Positions 31,567-43,649 of a stretch of 64,000 nt of DNA are shown one piece after another (position 1 is the stretch's first letter; each line of letters begins with the position of its first letter). Below the pieces are notes generated by a model, which searched no databases, was not told where the DNA came from, and was given only the letters and a program-made list of their open reading frames with translations. This DNA comes from Agelas oroides (lineage: Eukaryota > Porifera > Demospongiae > Agelasida > Agelasidae), in assembly GCA_949130485.1 (NCBI GenBank), contig OX422184.1, positions 25,651,674 to 25,715,673 of the forward strand. The letters run 5' to 3'. Position numbers and translations under genes: made by a program.

Positions 31567-32454
31567 CCAGAGAGTGGAATGGCTATGGAGAGATGTTAGA
31601 AGATTAGTGGTACGGCAGTATCAAAATATTTTTCATTACCTGGAGACAAGTGACCTCCTCTACCCACTGAATGATCTTCACCTGTTCTGTTTACTCCAAT
31701 TAAGGATTAATCGTGCTTTGAACGAGTTTGTCCAGCTACACAACAGTCATCCGATACGAACTGAACATTGATAGACCCCAGAACAACTATTCTATACTCC
31801 ATATTCTACACTACAGTGCTTCAAACATGGTAACGCGATTGAAATACACTACAGAATGTTAAATTTTGGGTTAAAACCAGACTAACCTGACTGGCGGCCA
31901 CAGCCCTGCGCTTACAGTTAACATGATTACAGCAATAATAATATTTGCCTTAGGAATTGGTTTGGAATGCACCTATCGTAAATGAATCTGATTGGTCCAA
32001 CTCTGAATGATCCTTCTCACCTCCAGGTGAGAACTATAAAATTAAGCTCAAGTTTTACTGTTGTGTCTTTTCCATACGTAATCACTTCCAGAGTCAAGAA
32101 TGTGCATTTAAAAATGCATGGCAGCAAGTAGGCAGATAGAATTTTGGATTTGTAATAGCAAGGAATGCTACCTCTGAAGTATTTATGTAACTGTGTGCAA
32201 AACAATTTTAAGACTGAAGTGACTGGCCTTGTGCGGCAAACTTAAAACCTGTTCAAGCCCTAACCTAGTTTGGTTTCCAGGCTAGACCAACTGGCTAGTC
32301 CTTTAGCGGAAGAAGGTGGAATGCAAAATCAGGGTGGGGGGGGGTATTTCGTACTCGTCGAAAAGTCAGGTGCTGTTATGTGGAATTCCCTTCCAGACAA
32401 TGTTAAAGATATTAACAGCGAGAGCACCTTTAGAACTGCATTAAAGACGTTCAG

Positions 32455-32570
32455 GCCCGTAGCCAGGATTTTTAGAAGGGGGGTTACATGGATGTCTGAT
32501 TTGCATAAGCATGCAAGACTAGGGGGGTCTGGGGGCATGCTCCCCCAGAAAATTTTTAGAAATTAGATGC
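32455..32570. repeat. Transposon end fragment
   Basis: gcccgtagccaggattttta ... ggggggtctgggggcatgct, cccccagaaaattttt. This type of end is common in invertebrate repeats; a similar GGGGGC...CTCCCAGAAAATT run is near 41048-41075. Confidence 0.6.
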
Positions 32571-32808
32571 TCTGAGATTGCTTCTGACGCCATTTTGTGA
32601 CAGAAGCAGAGCCGTAGTAGCTCCATATATTTGTGGCTATGTGGAACCCTTTCGTGCAGAAACTGGATCTTGATACCACTTTATGCATGCCAGGCTGTGT
32701 TCAGACTTAGCCTATGTATACAACAGCCAGAGCATAGCTGCATACTGGTAGGACAAATAGCTCCACCAACCATCTTTGTCTTTACTGACTGTTACAGCTA
32801 GTGCTTAC

Positions 32809-33100
32809 TCTCATGCATGTCCTTCACTCGGCAGTACTTTGCCTCCAGATCATCAGCCTGCTCCCACATTTCGGCTCCTGAGAGCATCTGTAAGAGTCTT
32901 CCAGCTGTGATTGTAACCAGTGCTCAACCAAGTCTTGAGCATCTCCAGGAGCAGATCTCTAGGGTCATGGAACTGTGTTCTGATCCTGTCCAGTGTCCCA
33001 ATACTCACTTTGAGCTGCACCCCAAGGAAGTACCACTGTGTACGCACATTCAGAAGCTCCTCTAGCAGAGGGCAAAGGTCATCCAAGGTAAGTACGTTCC
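32809..33100 (-). pseudogene. Death-domain exon, cassette C, frameshifted
   Basis: Acceptor gatcttccag and the catgaga|gtaagc donor site are kept, and the first 75 residues match cassette B (LDDLCPLLEELLNV, WYFLGVQLKVSIGTLDRI, LLEMLKTWLSTGYNHSW, KTLTDALRSR). Between the last helix and the donor it has 22 bases where cassette B has 30, so the frame shifts and meets TGA (NVGAG-stop). If included it would end translation. Because the exon is phase 1-1 it could be skipped without harm. Confidence 0.7.
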
Positions 33101-33289
33101 CTGGAAGATCAGGAGTTAAATAACATGTACACTGCTGAAATAACCTAAATTGAAAGGCTGTAGCACTTACAACAACAAAATGACTGCATTTACTCTCTTA
33201 CGAATGAGCTAGCAAGGGGGATCCCTGCTATGTATGAATGGTCATGCCAGGCGCTTACCTGAAGCAAACCTCACCACCGTACATTATGC

Positions 33290-33612
33290 TGTCACTCGCA
33301 GCCTGCCTTGTCACGCAATCGTCAGACTCATACCATAGTTTCATCAGAAAGTTGCCGTGCATGCTGCCAATGCATTCAACTTAAATCGTCTTCTCTCTCA
33401 CTCTCTTTCACGCCAACCCTGGAGTCTGGCAGTAGCCCTTCCCACTCGCTCTAACGGCTTAGTTGAGGTACACGTCGGGATGGACATTCAATCATCATGA
33501 AATATTTTAATGCACACATTTAAAAACTATGGTAAGTGGTTGGCCCAAACAAGCATATATGTGCGCAATGCAGTCACGCTAGTGTGGGGCTCGCTCAGGC
33601 TCGCCCCAATAA
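33290..33612. repeat. Dispersed repeat with GTGTGGGGCTC end, copy 1
   Basis: Homologous to 42860-43165 and 56330-56640 (shared gcgcaatgcagtcacgctag followed by tgtggggctcgctcaggc); a partial copy is at 5690-5760. Confidence 0.75.
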
Positions 33613-35439
33613 TTATGTAATTAAACTTATTAGCAGTAGTTAAGATTATGAGTGGGTATACGAGCTTGCTATTAGGTTGACGTTTAGTATGTCATTGTGC
33701 ACAATGATGAGAGCTAGAGCTTTCAGATTATGGGAATAAAAAAAATGGATTTTTGCAAAAGATAACATCACTTTCTGGTTCCAATGCTGTTTTGCTGTTC
33801 GTTTAGTATTCTTTTAACAGGCTGAGGGGAAAAAAAAGATCCACGAAAGCATACTCAGTTCAGCCAACACTGTGGACCTACTGTTGTAAGGGGTATTGTG
33901 TCTACAGAACACCTGAAAAGAGACAAAACTAGGTACTTACACAAGTACGTTTACAAACTCACTACACTAACCCTTCACCATAGTTATCATCACTTACTGT
34001 ATGAGCGAGCTGTGTGCTACTCATAAGCGATGTAGTCTCATAAGCCAGACTCAAGCAAACCGGTCACACCAAAAGCAATCCACATTAGGGTTGGTTGTGT
34101 CTGGGACACTTACAGTGATGGACATGTTGACAGCATGACACTTTTGGCTCAAGACTGGTTGACTCATAGACTTAAGGTTTTTTTTTGTTTTTTCTATAAT
34201 AGTTTTGTCATTAAAGACAAGGATACATGTATATAGCAACATTGGCTAATACTAGACATGATCCATAAACTAAACTAATGAAGTAGAATGTACATGTAAG
34301 TATATAGCAACCTAATGCTAATACAAAGCCTGCCTGGCAAATAAAAAGAACAAGCAATTGCAAAAGATAATGTCACTTTCTAGTTCCACTGCTGTTTTTG
34401 CTCTTCGTTTCTTTTAACAGGCTGTGGGAAAATGACATACAAAAGCACCCTAATTTCGGCCAACACTGTGGACCTACTGATGTATGGTTTTCACAACTTA
34501 ATTATAAACACATGATTGAATATTGATGCCAACAGGAAGCTAGGAAAATCTCCAATTATATGAAATATGAAATTTTCAACATCTCCTAAAATTGTCAATT
34601 TATAAGCAGGCGAACAAGACTCTGAAGTACTCTCGTTCCCAGATCCTCCCAGAAAAACGGGTCTGGTAAACAGACTGGGGTGGAAGTGTACACTGCAGAA
34701 TATAGCCAGTAGAGCTTTCTGCAGAACCAGACACTCACAGAAGCATTCTAATCTTTCCCACTTGGTGTTCACAGCTTTCCAAAACAAAGCAAAACACAAA
34801 GACGGCTCTCATGTGGTTTTCCAATAAATGCACATCAGGATGCTAATGAAAAGCCAATCAGAAGTGCACCTGTATACAGTGTACACTTCCACCTCAGCCC
34901 ATTTACCACACCCTCATTTTCAATTCTTCGAGGGTTTGGTTCTGAGACTAGTTATGAAGTTGGATTCCAGGTTTGTTGCTAGTACATTTTGTGCTGGGGT
35001 GACTAGTTTGCTGTAACACTCCCCACCCACCAGCTTACTACAGTCACAAAGTGAGCTGCTTGAAATCTTTTAGCTACATATGCTAACCACTAGTCTCCTT
35101 AGGGGGCTGGGAACAAAGGCTAGCTAAGTGCCTTCTCCACTTTACGTTCAGTAAGCTGTGTTGTGCTGGGTTGGATTCTGTGAATGTACTTCACTACCTA
35201 TCCGGCAACACTCGACGTGTAATCAGGCATATCCAACTAATGAAGAGTTATGATCTGAAGCTATCTCGCTCTGAAACATCTTAGAACCTATACTTAAGCT
35301 TCCAGCCATTGTGAAGTCCCTGAGAAGTCCTGTAGTTCACCTTTAAATTCAGGTGCGCTGGGGGCGGTGTTTAGGGTTGGTCTCGTTCCCAGACAACACC
35401 GCTCGCACCCGCCTCCCCCACCAGAGAAAGGTAGTCTGG

Positions 35440-36230
35440 GTACGAGGGATCACTCTAAAAGTAGAAACGAGGAAATGAGAAATGAGAAATGAGAAATGGG
35501 AAATGAGGAAATGGGGAAATGGGAAGAAAGTACATTGCATTTCATTCAGCAAACTGCAGCTGACATTTTGCTTCTGCAGTCATCAAGGGAAAGTCAATAT
35601 CCATGCATGCACTCACTGAAAGATCATCTTGCCTGACAGTTGGGACCAAAGGGGTATGCAATGGTATTGCATCAGTCTGCAAGCTAATTCTATGTAGAAG
35701 TTCTTGACTTTTGGCAGCTTGTTAGCCATTTCTTGAATTAAGTTTGTTGAATCTGTGAATTTGTTTACATTTTGAAGCTTCTTCATGCAGTTGCTTGCAT
35801 TGGTGTGGATACCGGTATACATATATTTGTCTCACATACAGCACTATTATTAAAACAGCATTACTATTCAAACAATGCTAAATAGAAGTTCACAAAATGT
35901 CTGTTGCTGTCATTCTCCAGTGGATACACCACTGGCTTAGAGAATATAATTACTATGACTGTGTGAATTATAGTTTGCATGCACTGAGTGGAGGAGGGAA
36001 TGTACAGCAGCTTTATACCTGAGTAAGACAACTCTATTTACTGTCTGACAAAGTAGATATATGCAAACACTCCAGTTCTATTGCCATGCTACTGTTAGTG
36101 CTGATTTATTCTTCCTGCTTTTCTCACTAGAAGCACTCTATAGGTCTACCTCCTCTAGCTAATCATGACAGTACGCTCCACTGTCTTGCAGTTCCATTTC
36201 TCATTTCCCATTCCTACTTTTAGAGTGACC
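35440..36230. mobile_element. Element with CACTCTAAAAGTAG ends, inserted in copy C
   Basis: cactctaaaagtagaaacga at 35451 is mirrored by attcctacttttagagtg at 36208. Flanks are gggtacga and gggtacaa, an imperfect 8-bp duplication. Copy A at 7733-7745 (gggtacgagactag) is the empty site. An 8-bp duplication would fit a hAT-type element. A (GAAATGA)n tract, 35463-35524, lies just inside the left end. Confidence 0.7.
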
Positions 36231-37225
36231 CGGGTACAAGACTAGTTAAGGCTAGTCTGGTTCCCAGACTCTGACTCCCATTCCACCTTCTCCACTGAAG
36301 GGATGGGAACCAAACCAGGTTTGGGCTTGAATAGCCAATTTGCTGCACAAGGGCAGTCATTGCTTTTCGCCTCAAAATTTAACTCTTCCCCAATGTGTAT
36401 AAATACTTTCCAATGCATTCCCCCCCCTCACAAATTCAAAATCTACCTACTTAGAGTGCCACGCACTTTAATACACTACAATAGCCTCAACCGAATACCT
36501 TTGAATTCATTTCCCATCAAAAAACTTAATTATCATATAAAATATATATATATAATAATATACATACCAAAAAACTTAAATACAGTGGCACGATACCAAT
36601 TACCCGTAGTCATAATCATTTTATCACAACATTATCAGTAGAGTTGATACATAAATGCGGCATGTCAAAATGACACAGCATTTTGTTGTTTCGTGGAGCA
36701 ATGCCACACCATGATGACTACTCTTTGAAAGGAGTGCAGCTTTGCAGCAGGAACATACCGAGAGGCATTCATTCCATATCAAATTCCAACCTCAAATTGC
36801 CACTTCCATTGTGCTAGCCAGCCAAGGCTTGCTCTGAAGCACTCAATCTGTAATCCACCAGCAGTCTCCAAAGCTCATATCTTCAGCATCTCACAACAAC
36901 TCTCCCCTAGCTCTGACCCTCTGGTATAGTTTCACATCAAGATTTTGTGCCAGGGGCTTTCGGCCACATCAACCTTGCGCTTTCTCCAAATGTCGTTCTC
37001 GCGTAGCTTGTCACCATTCTTGTCTCATTATCACACTCCCTTCCTGTCCACATCCAACTCTCTTTGTTGGTCTTGGATACATGGTTTTCCCTCACAAGAA
37101 CTTAGAACTCCACTGTATAGGAGTGTATTTTGCTTGAGTCAACTCTGGAAGTGATTATGGAGAAGACATGACTGACTGTAAAACTTGGTTAATTTTACAG
37201 CTTTTACTCAATTAGAGGTGAGAAA

Positions 37226-37788
37226 CAGTGGCGGATTTAGGGGGGGGTAAGGGGGGTAAGGGGGGTGCAAATGCACCCCCTTTGGCGGCTAGTAATGTAT
37301 TTTGCGTACATAACTGCACGAGTCCATCAAATGATTATGCAGCAGTGGCATGCAGCAACAACAACCAGGCACAGTTACACACTCACGTATCAGTTCCTTA
37401 CTGATCTCCAGACATTTGACTAGGCCTAGAGTTGCTTCGAGATATTCAGTTCGGCCCGAGGGGTCCGCCACGGCGCGCCTCGGCGTACGAGATTTCGAAA
37501 TTCAGTTTGGATTTCTGCCGACAGGTTTCTTCTTGTATGTTCTTGGTTATAGTTCCCAGCTTGAAAAGATTTTAGTTAGTTGTAATTTTGGTTAACTAAA
37601 TTTTAAAAAGGCCATACTAAAATGTATTTAGTTAAAGTTATAGTTAACTAAAACAACACTGTCGGACAGTGTACGAGATTTCTTTTGTGACGGACCCCTC
37701 AGTTCGGCCTTCCAGCTATATTTTATTTTATTGTATGAATGCGTTCACGTGACTGAACCCCCTTTCTAAATTTCTAGATCCGCCACTG
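37226..37788. mobile_element. CAGTGGCGGA-type non-autonomous element (563 bp)
   Basis: Ends cagtggcggatttagggggg and ctagatccgccactg; agaaa lies on both sides. This terminal motif is frequent in animal MITEs. The interior includes two copies of gtacgagattt and a reversed cttttgtgacggacccctca relation. No transposase. Confidence 0.7.
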
Positions 37789-37800
37789 AGAAAGGATCAC

Positions 37801-37890
37801 TTTGAGTAGGATCCTTCAGAGTTGGACCAATCACATCCATCTATGATATGTACATTCCAAAGTGATCCTACTCAAAGTGATCCTGTCACG
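37801..37890. repeat. Inverted repeat
   Basis: ggatcactttgagtaggatc is mirrored by gatcctactcaaagtgatcc around a 45-bp loop. Confidence 0.85.
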
Positions 37891-37969
37891 CCGTGGATGG
37901 GTCCCCCCCTAAACGGTCCACCCGGAGCAAATATCGCACAGCCATACCTGGTCCCCCCCCCCTTGGGAT

Positions 37970-38370
37970 GGTGTTGGGGAGAACTGTTTACAGCACCATA
38001 GATGGTCCTAGGAGTATTTACAGTGCTACGGATAGTCCGGGGAGACCAAGTATCAGGATAGGATGGATGGTCCAGGGGGGACTGCTTTTGGGGGGACCAT
38101 TTATGGTATGACAATCCTAGGCTAATTTATTACAGCTGTAAATGCGGGATGTGCCGGGTTTACACTCAGCGGGTCACATATATGTACTTGAGCAAGCTCT
38201 CTCGCTCTGTAGTTCACATTTGTGACGGGGGCTGTTTACAGCGCCGTAGATGGTCCTAAGAGTATCTACAGTGCTACAGATGGTCCAGGGTGACTGCTCT
38301 TGGGGGGACCACTTATGGTACGACAATCCTAGGCTAATTTATTATAGCTGTAACCATGTTAGCTGTAAGC
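37970..38370. repeat. Tandem duplication, two copies
   Basis: Segment 37985-38140 (cagcaccatagatggtccta, caatcctaggctaatttatt) is repeated at 38228-38370. Confidence 0.8.
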
Positions 38371-38379
38371 CGAGTTACT

Positions 38380-39065
38380 TTCAGACTTACATAAGATCAT
38401 ATGGCAGCAAGATCTTTGAGTTGAGAGTACAGTTCCATGTTTACAAGGACATTGATTCGTGCCCTTCCATTGCTCACTATGCTCAGCTCAGCCTGCACGT
38501 GCCATTAGTTCGAACTTTGAACCTTGATTGGGCAAATTTAACCCCATTATTCCCGAATTATTCTTCTTTTATAAGCGCACCTATTATTTCCAAAGAAATT
38601 TGCGAATAATGTGCAGAGGCCTATTTCTCTGTGCTGTGTTACTTGTATGAGAAATGGAAGCAAAAAGGGGAGGAGAGGGGCAATAAAGGGGGAGGTGGGA
38701 ACAGAGTAAGAAGATGGAAGAAAGACCAACTTCAACAATATGCAGCTGTTCAATACCCAAACTTTCGCTGTATGAGAGACTTAGAGTACACCCTCATACC
38801 CAGGCCTTCCTATCTAGAATACAATAATTGGTGGTATAGGAGCTACCTTGTAAATGTAGCAACCATACACATGAAACTAACAGGGAGACTTGCAAATGCT
38901 ATAAATCCTAAGGCATGGGCTTCCTGCATGCCTCGGCTCATTGTAAGCTTTACTCGTAATCTCCCATTCTTTACAACTAACATGCTTCCTGGGTCCTCCC
39001 TCGGGTTGCCTCTTACCTTTAGTAAAACAGGATTATACAGGTGTATAACATATTGAAGTCTACAA
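38380..39065. other. No supported gene
   Basis: Open frames up to 141 codons occur on the plus strand (38631-39056), but I see neither splice context nor a known family. Confidence 0.4.
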
Positions 39066-39067
39066 TA

Positions 39068-39145
39068 CAGTGGAACCCCTCTATAACGGACACAATTGGG
39101 AACCAACATTTTGTCGCTTATAGCGAGGTGTCCCTAACTAAAGTT
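39068..39145. repeat. pogo/Tc1-like terminal end
   Basis: cagtggaacccctctataac followed by ggacacaattggg and tatagcgaggtgtcc; single end, partner not found. Confidence 0.5.
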
Positions 39146-39349
39146 TAGGCTATATACATATGCTGTTCACGCCTGGGTAATAAAGTACGTCAAGGGACAA
39201 GCCATTAACTCAAGAATCAAGTGCTTGTTTGTCGAAAGCAAATTCATAACTCCCCTCCCCTCTCTTTAAGGAGCCACTTACATTCATCACCCATGCGCAT
39301 ATTGTCAGAGTATATCACATAGAAACATTATAGACATGCTTACATAAGG

Positions 39350-39540
39350 TATGGCAGTGGGAGGAGCCAGTTCCGCTGGATCGCTGGCGGGTCCCCCCTC
39401 GGCTCAGCCAACTTCGCTGGATGGCTGGCGGGTCCCCCTTCGGCTCAGCCAGTTTCGCTGGATCTCTGGCGGGCGGTCTCTCAGCTCAGCCAGTTTTGCT
39501 GGATCGCTGGTCAGTCCCCCCTCAGCTCAGCTCCTTCCCG
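39350..39540. repeat. Tandem repeat, about 39-bp unit
   Basis: Four to five copies with core ctcagccagttccgctggat, related to the array at 41755-41890. Open frames here are repeat translations. Confidence 0.85.
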
Positions 39541-40080
39541 TAGTTACCTGCCAAAGTAGGACAAGATTATGCGCATGTTGTATTTATTATAGATCAGAGG
39601 AAGCTCACAACTTTAATAAAATATAAACCAAGCCCAAACAAGGAAACAGGGAAATGCAATTTAAAAGGTCTGGGAAGGAGGCTACATACTCCTCACCTGT
39701 ATCTGTTGAATGTCTGTGCTGCTGGGCATTCTCCACTGTCCAAGTTCCGTTCAATCACCTTTACACTCTTTCTCTATGCTTGTTGCATGTGTCCTAGGCC
39801 TGCAGAAAGACAGCAGGTAATAACTGCCAACTCTTAATGCAAAAATTAAGTTCGTTAATGGTTACAACTTCTATCATAGATCTTATTTTCTCCTCCTCCT
39901 CTCCTTTTCATCCTCCCCTCCTGTCCTCCTCTCCCTCTTTCGTAGCTGGGGATAGTGTGCTTGGTGTGTGTGTGTATGCAGGAGGGAAAGTAGTCGATCA
40001 CTGTTATTCACCTGTCTAGTCAAGCTAACAGGCAGAGAGAGAGAGGTCAGCATACATCATGTGATAATTCTCACCAGGCA
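39541..40080. repeat. Dispersed repeat block, copy 2 of 3
   Basis: From ttacctgccaaagtaggaca onward it matches 41905-42500 base for base over long stretches; the second half also matches 31000-31400. Confidence 0.85.
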
Positions 40081-41754
40081 TTATTCATATTGCAAGCGAC
40101 AATAGCTGTGAAGGACTGGGAACAAGGCTAGGTAATAGCTGCTTAATCTTAGTGCAAAAAAAAAACCGTTGACTCTTACTGCGGATCTTACTTTTGTCCT
40201 CTCCTTTTCATGCATCCTTCTCCTCCCCCGCCTCCTTTCTCCATCAGGGATAGTGCTTGGTGTGTGTATGCACGAGGGAAGGTAGTCTTTATTCACCTGT
40301 CTAGTCAAACTGGCAAGCAGAAAGAAAGGAAATTGTTGGGAAAAGGAAGCAGCATTGTCTCATCCCTGATCCATCCAGGTCAAAGTGCTTGTAGTCTACA
40401 GAATTGAAGCCCCCTTTCCTCTAGCAGGGTCCAGCACCAATGCCTCCTCCCATGCTGAAAAAAGTAGATTCTCTCAACTGACTTCTAGCTAGCAGAATAA
40501 TGCATGTGAGTGTGTGTGCGTGCACTTATTTCAAGGTACATAAAATTAATACTTCAGTCTTCCATCTCGGTTGAAGCACTCATCTCAGGGTGTCATTGGA
40601 ATGTGCAGGGCCTCTTTCACCAACTAATAACCTTCCTCTTCAAGAGCCAACTAAACTGAAAGGAAAACATTCACTAATTCACGTGCAGGCATACTTGGTC
40701 AGTTCCCCACTCTGTACTATGAACCCTTCATCAGGTGGTAGGTAGCCCCTAGCATTATTACCATTCTTCTGCGCGAGGCATACTCTGCGCATGCGTATTC
40801 CTAGTTACCAATGAGGATGTATATACCGTGCCTCCTTCACCAGTAGCTCCTGTCCCCAGGCTCATGACTCAGCTGTCTCCTCCCAGTTGTTGGGTGGTTC
40901 TCCAAGCATACTCCAGTCATAATCTTCGTTCAGCATCTCAAAGGATGATAATTTACATTCATATCATGTAAGAAACATCACATAGGGCGGTAGCCATTAG
41001 ATTTGGGTTACTAGTGCGCATGCTCAAGCACACAACAGCTAGATGAGTCCGGGGGCTTGCTCTCCCAGAAAATTAGGAGAAGGAGGGAGGATGAGATATA
41101 CTCACACCTCTTTTCTCCTCTCTGGGTGTCTGCCCATCTCTTCATCTTGATGAATTGCTGCAGCCTCTGTCCCCTAAGCACGGCCATGCACAAACGTCTT
41201 CTCCCCCATTGATGGGATTGCAGTCTTTTCACGTATCATCTGCTATGAAAAAAGAGAGAAATGAAATTTTATTGTGTAAAAACGTGGGTAGATAGAACTT
41301 TTGCATGTGGGCAACCAAAAAAAAATAAACAAACTTGCTCATGCTGACAGTTTAGGTTATATACATACGCTGTTATTGTAATAAAGCACGTCGTCATGAG
41401 GGAATGTGCACAAGCCACAGACTCAAGAACCATTGCAGGACTCACATTGAGATGATCAAGTGCTTGTTTGTTGAAAGCCTTATCGTAACTCCCAACCCTC
41501 TCTTTAGGAGCCACTTTGCTACATTCATCACCCATGAGCGTAATTTCAGAGATCACGTTCCAGACATGCTTACATAAGGTTGGGCAGTGGGAGGAGACTT
41601 AAAACCTGAATTATGCAATAATCAACTGTCCCTCATGCAACATAGAAATATTGGTCTAAGGTAGACTTCAGGCTTGAAAGGATATAAATCCTAGGGGATT
41701 GGCCTCCTGTATGTTGCTTAATGTAGTGATTCCCCCTTTCTCTACTAAGTTACA

Positions 41755-42500
41755 ACTCAGCTCAGCTCAGCCAGTTCCGCTGGATTGCTGGTGGGTCGTC
41801 TCTCAGCTTAGCCGGTTCCGCTGGATCGCTGGCGGGTCATCTCTCAGCTCAGCCAGTTCCGCTGGATCCCTGGTCAGTCCCCCCTCAGCTCAGCTCCTTC
41901 CTGTAGTTACCTGCCAAAGTAGGACAAGATTATGCGCATGTTGTATTTATTATAGATTCAGTCAGAGGAAGCTCACAACTTTAATAAAATATAAACCAAG
42001 CCCAAACAAGGAAACAGGGAAATGCAATTTAAAAGGTCTGGGAAGGAGGCTACATACTCCTCACCTGTATCTGTTGAATGTTTGTGCTGCTGGGCATTCT
42101 CGTTTGTCTTGGGGTAGCTCCACTCAATGTCCCTCCTATCACGTTCACACTCTTTCTCTACACTTGTTGCATGTGTCCTGCAGAAAGACAGTGGTAATAG
42201 CCACTAAATCTTAGTGCAAAAAATGAAATTTGCTAATGGCTACAACTCCTATCATAGATCTTATTTTTCTCCTCCTCTTCTCCCTGAGATCTTTTGTAGC
42301 TGGGGATAGTGTGCTTGGTGTGTGTGTGTGCAGGAGGGAAAGTAGTTGTTAAAAAAAAGATCACTGTTTATTCTTCACCTGTCTAGTCAAGCTAACAGGC
42401 AGAGAGAGGAGAGAGATGAGACGTCAGCATACATCACGTGATAATTCTCACCAGGCATTATTCATATTGTGACAATAGCTGTGGTGGACTGGGAACAAGG
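41755..42500. repeat. Tandem array and repeat block, copy 3 of 3
   Basis: A short ctggatcgctggcgggtc array (41755-41890) followed by the block seen at 39541-40080. Array plus block were duplicated together about 2.4 kb apart. Confidence 0.85.
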
Positions 42501-42859
42501 CTAGGTAATAGCTGCTCAATCTTAGTGCAAAAAACAAACTGTTAATTGTGACTCTCTTACTGCGGATCTTACTTTTCTCCTCTCCTTTTCATTCCTTGTC
42601 CTCCTCCCCTCTTTCTTCTTCCTCCATTGTTTTCATCACTTGTCCTCCTCCCCCTCTTTCTTCTTCCTCCATTGTTTTCATTACTTGGCTTCCTTGCCAC
42701 ACATATAAGAATCACAGAAGAGCAAAATGCTCAAAATGAGGAAAAAGAAAAGATCACTGTTTATTCACCTGTCTAGTCAAGCTAACAGCTAGCTAGGCAG
42801 AGAGAGAGAGAAAAAATTATGATTAGACGGAAAGGAAGGAACCTGCCTTGTCTGTCTTT

Positions 42860-43165
42860 GCTCCCTGTCTCTTTCATTTCAACGCTGCAGTCTCGCAGTA
42901 GCCCTTCACTCTAGCTCCTGGCTGAGCTATAAAGCGCATATGGATATTCAATCCTCTAGAATTTACGGTACACAGGTGAAATTAAGGACTGGGATCGGAG
43001 GTAGCAGAGCTAAATTTGTGCAGTATTTGGAGTGATATATATGAGTGTCAGAAACTGCTGTAAGAATGGCAATTGCTTTTTACAGTAAATGGTCTGTCCA
43101 AACACACACACACACACACAATGCAGCCCTGCTAGTGTGGGGCTTGCTCAGGTTTGCCTCACTTA
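42860..43165. repeat. Dispersed repeat with GTGTGGGGCTT end, copy 2
   Basis: Family of 33290-33612; the inner part is replaced by a short (CA)n. Confidence 0.65.
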
Positions 43166-43481
43166 CCAATCGCTCACGTCCCAATCCTTGATCGGTCCAG
43201 GTCAAGTGCTTATGTGTGGCTGTAGTCTGCAGAATTGAAGTTTCCCCTTTCCTCTGCCATGCTCCAGCACCAATGCCTCACTCCAGCTGGAAAAAGTCGA
43301 TCCTCTGATGTGCCCCCCCCCCCCCCTCTCTCTCTCAACTGACTTGTAGCTAGCAGAATAATGTGTGTGTGTGGGGGGGGGGGGGGTTTATTTCAAGGTT
43401 TGTCCCAATTACCAATCCCTCACTTGTTCCAGTTTCTGTCTAAAAGAGAATGTGCCATAACACGGGTCACCAACCTACATG

Positions 43482-43573
43482 TGTGTGTGTGCATGTTGTG
43501 TGTGTGTGTGTGTGTGTGCATGTGTGTGTGTGCATGTGTGTGTGTGCATGTGTGTGTGTGCATGTGTGTGTGT
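43482..43573. repeat. (TG)n / TGTGTGTGCA microsatellite
   Basis: Dinucleotide repeat with regular gca interruptions every 14 bp. Cys/Val open frames here are artefacts. Confidence 0.95.
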
Positions 43574-43649
43574 CACCAAATACCATATTCACAAACTGCA
43601 ATGCTTCAAAATACTCTCTGACCCAGCAGTTTCAATTCTATCATGAATA

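Larger units (their letters stand above)
32680..37200. repeat. Segmental duplication copy C
   Basis: Ordered homology to copy A through the Death exon (32809-33100), two partial copies of the ttgcaaaagataa block (33754, 34360), the ccagccattgtgaagtccct block (35308) and the ttgccacttccattgtgcta block (36795). It carries its own insertion at 35440-36230 but lacks the 4-kb complex of copy A. Confidence 0.8.

Noticed and set aside
39351-39626. Ser/Pro/Gln frame on the plus strand
   Set aside because: First half is a 39-bp tandem repeat and the second half a dispersed repeat found at 41890.
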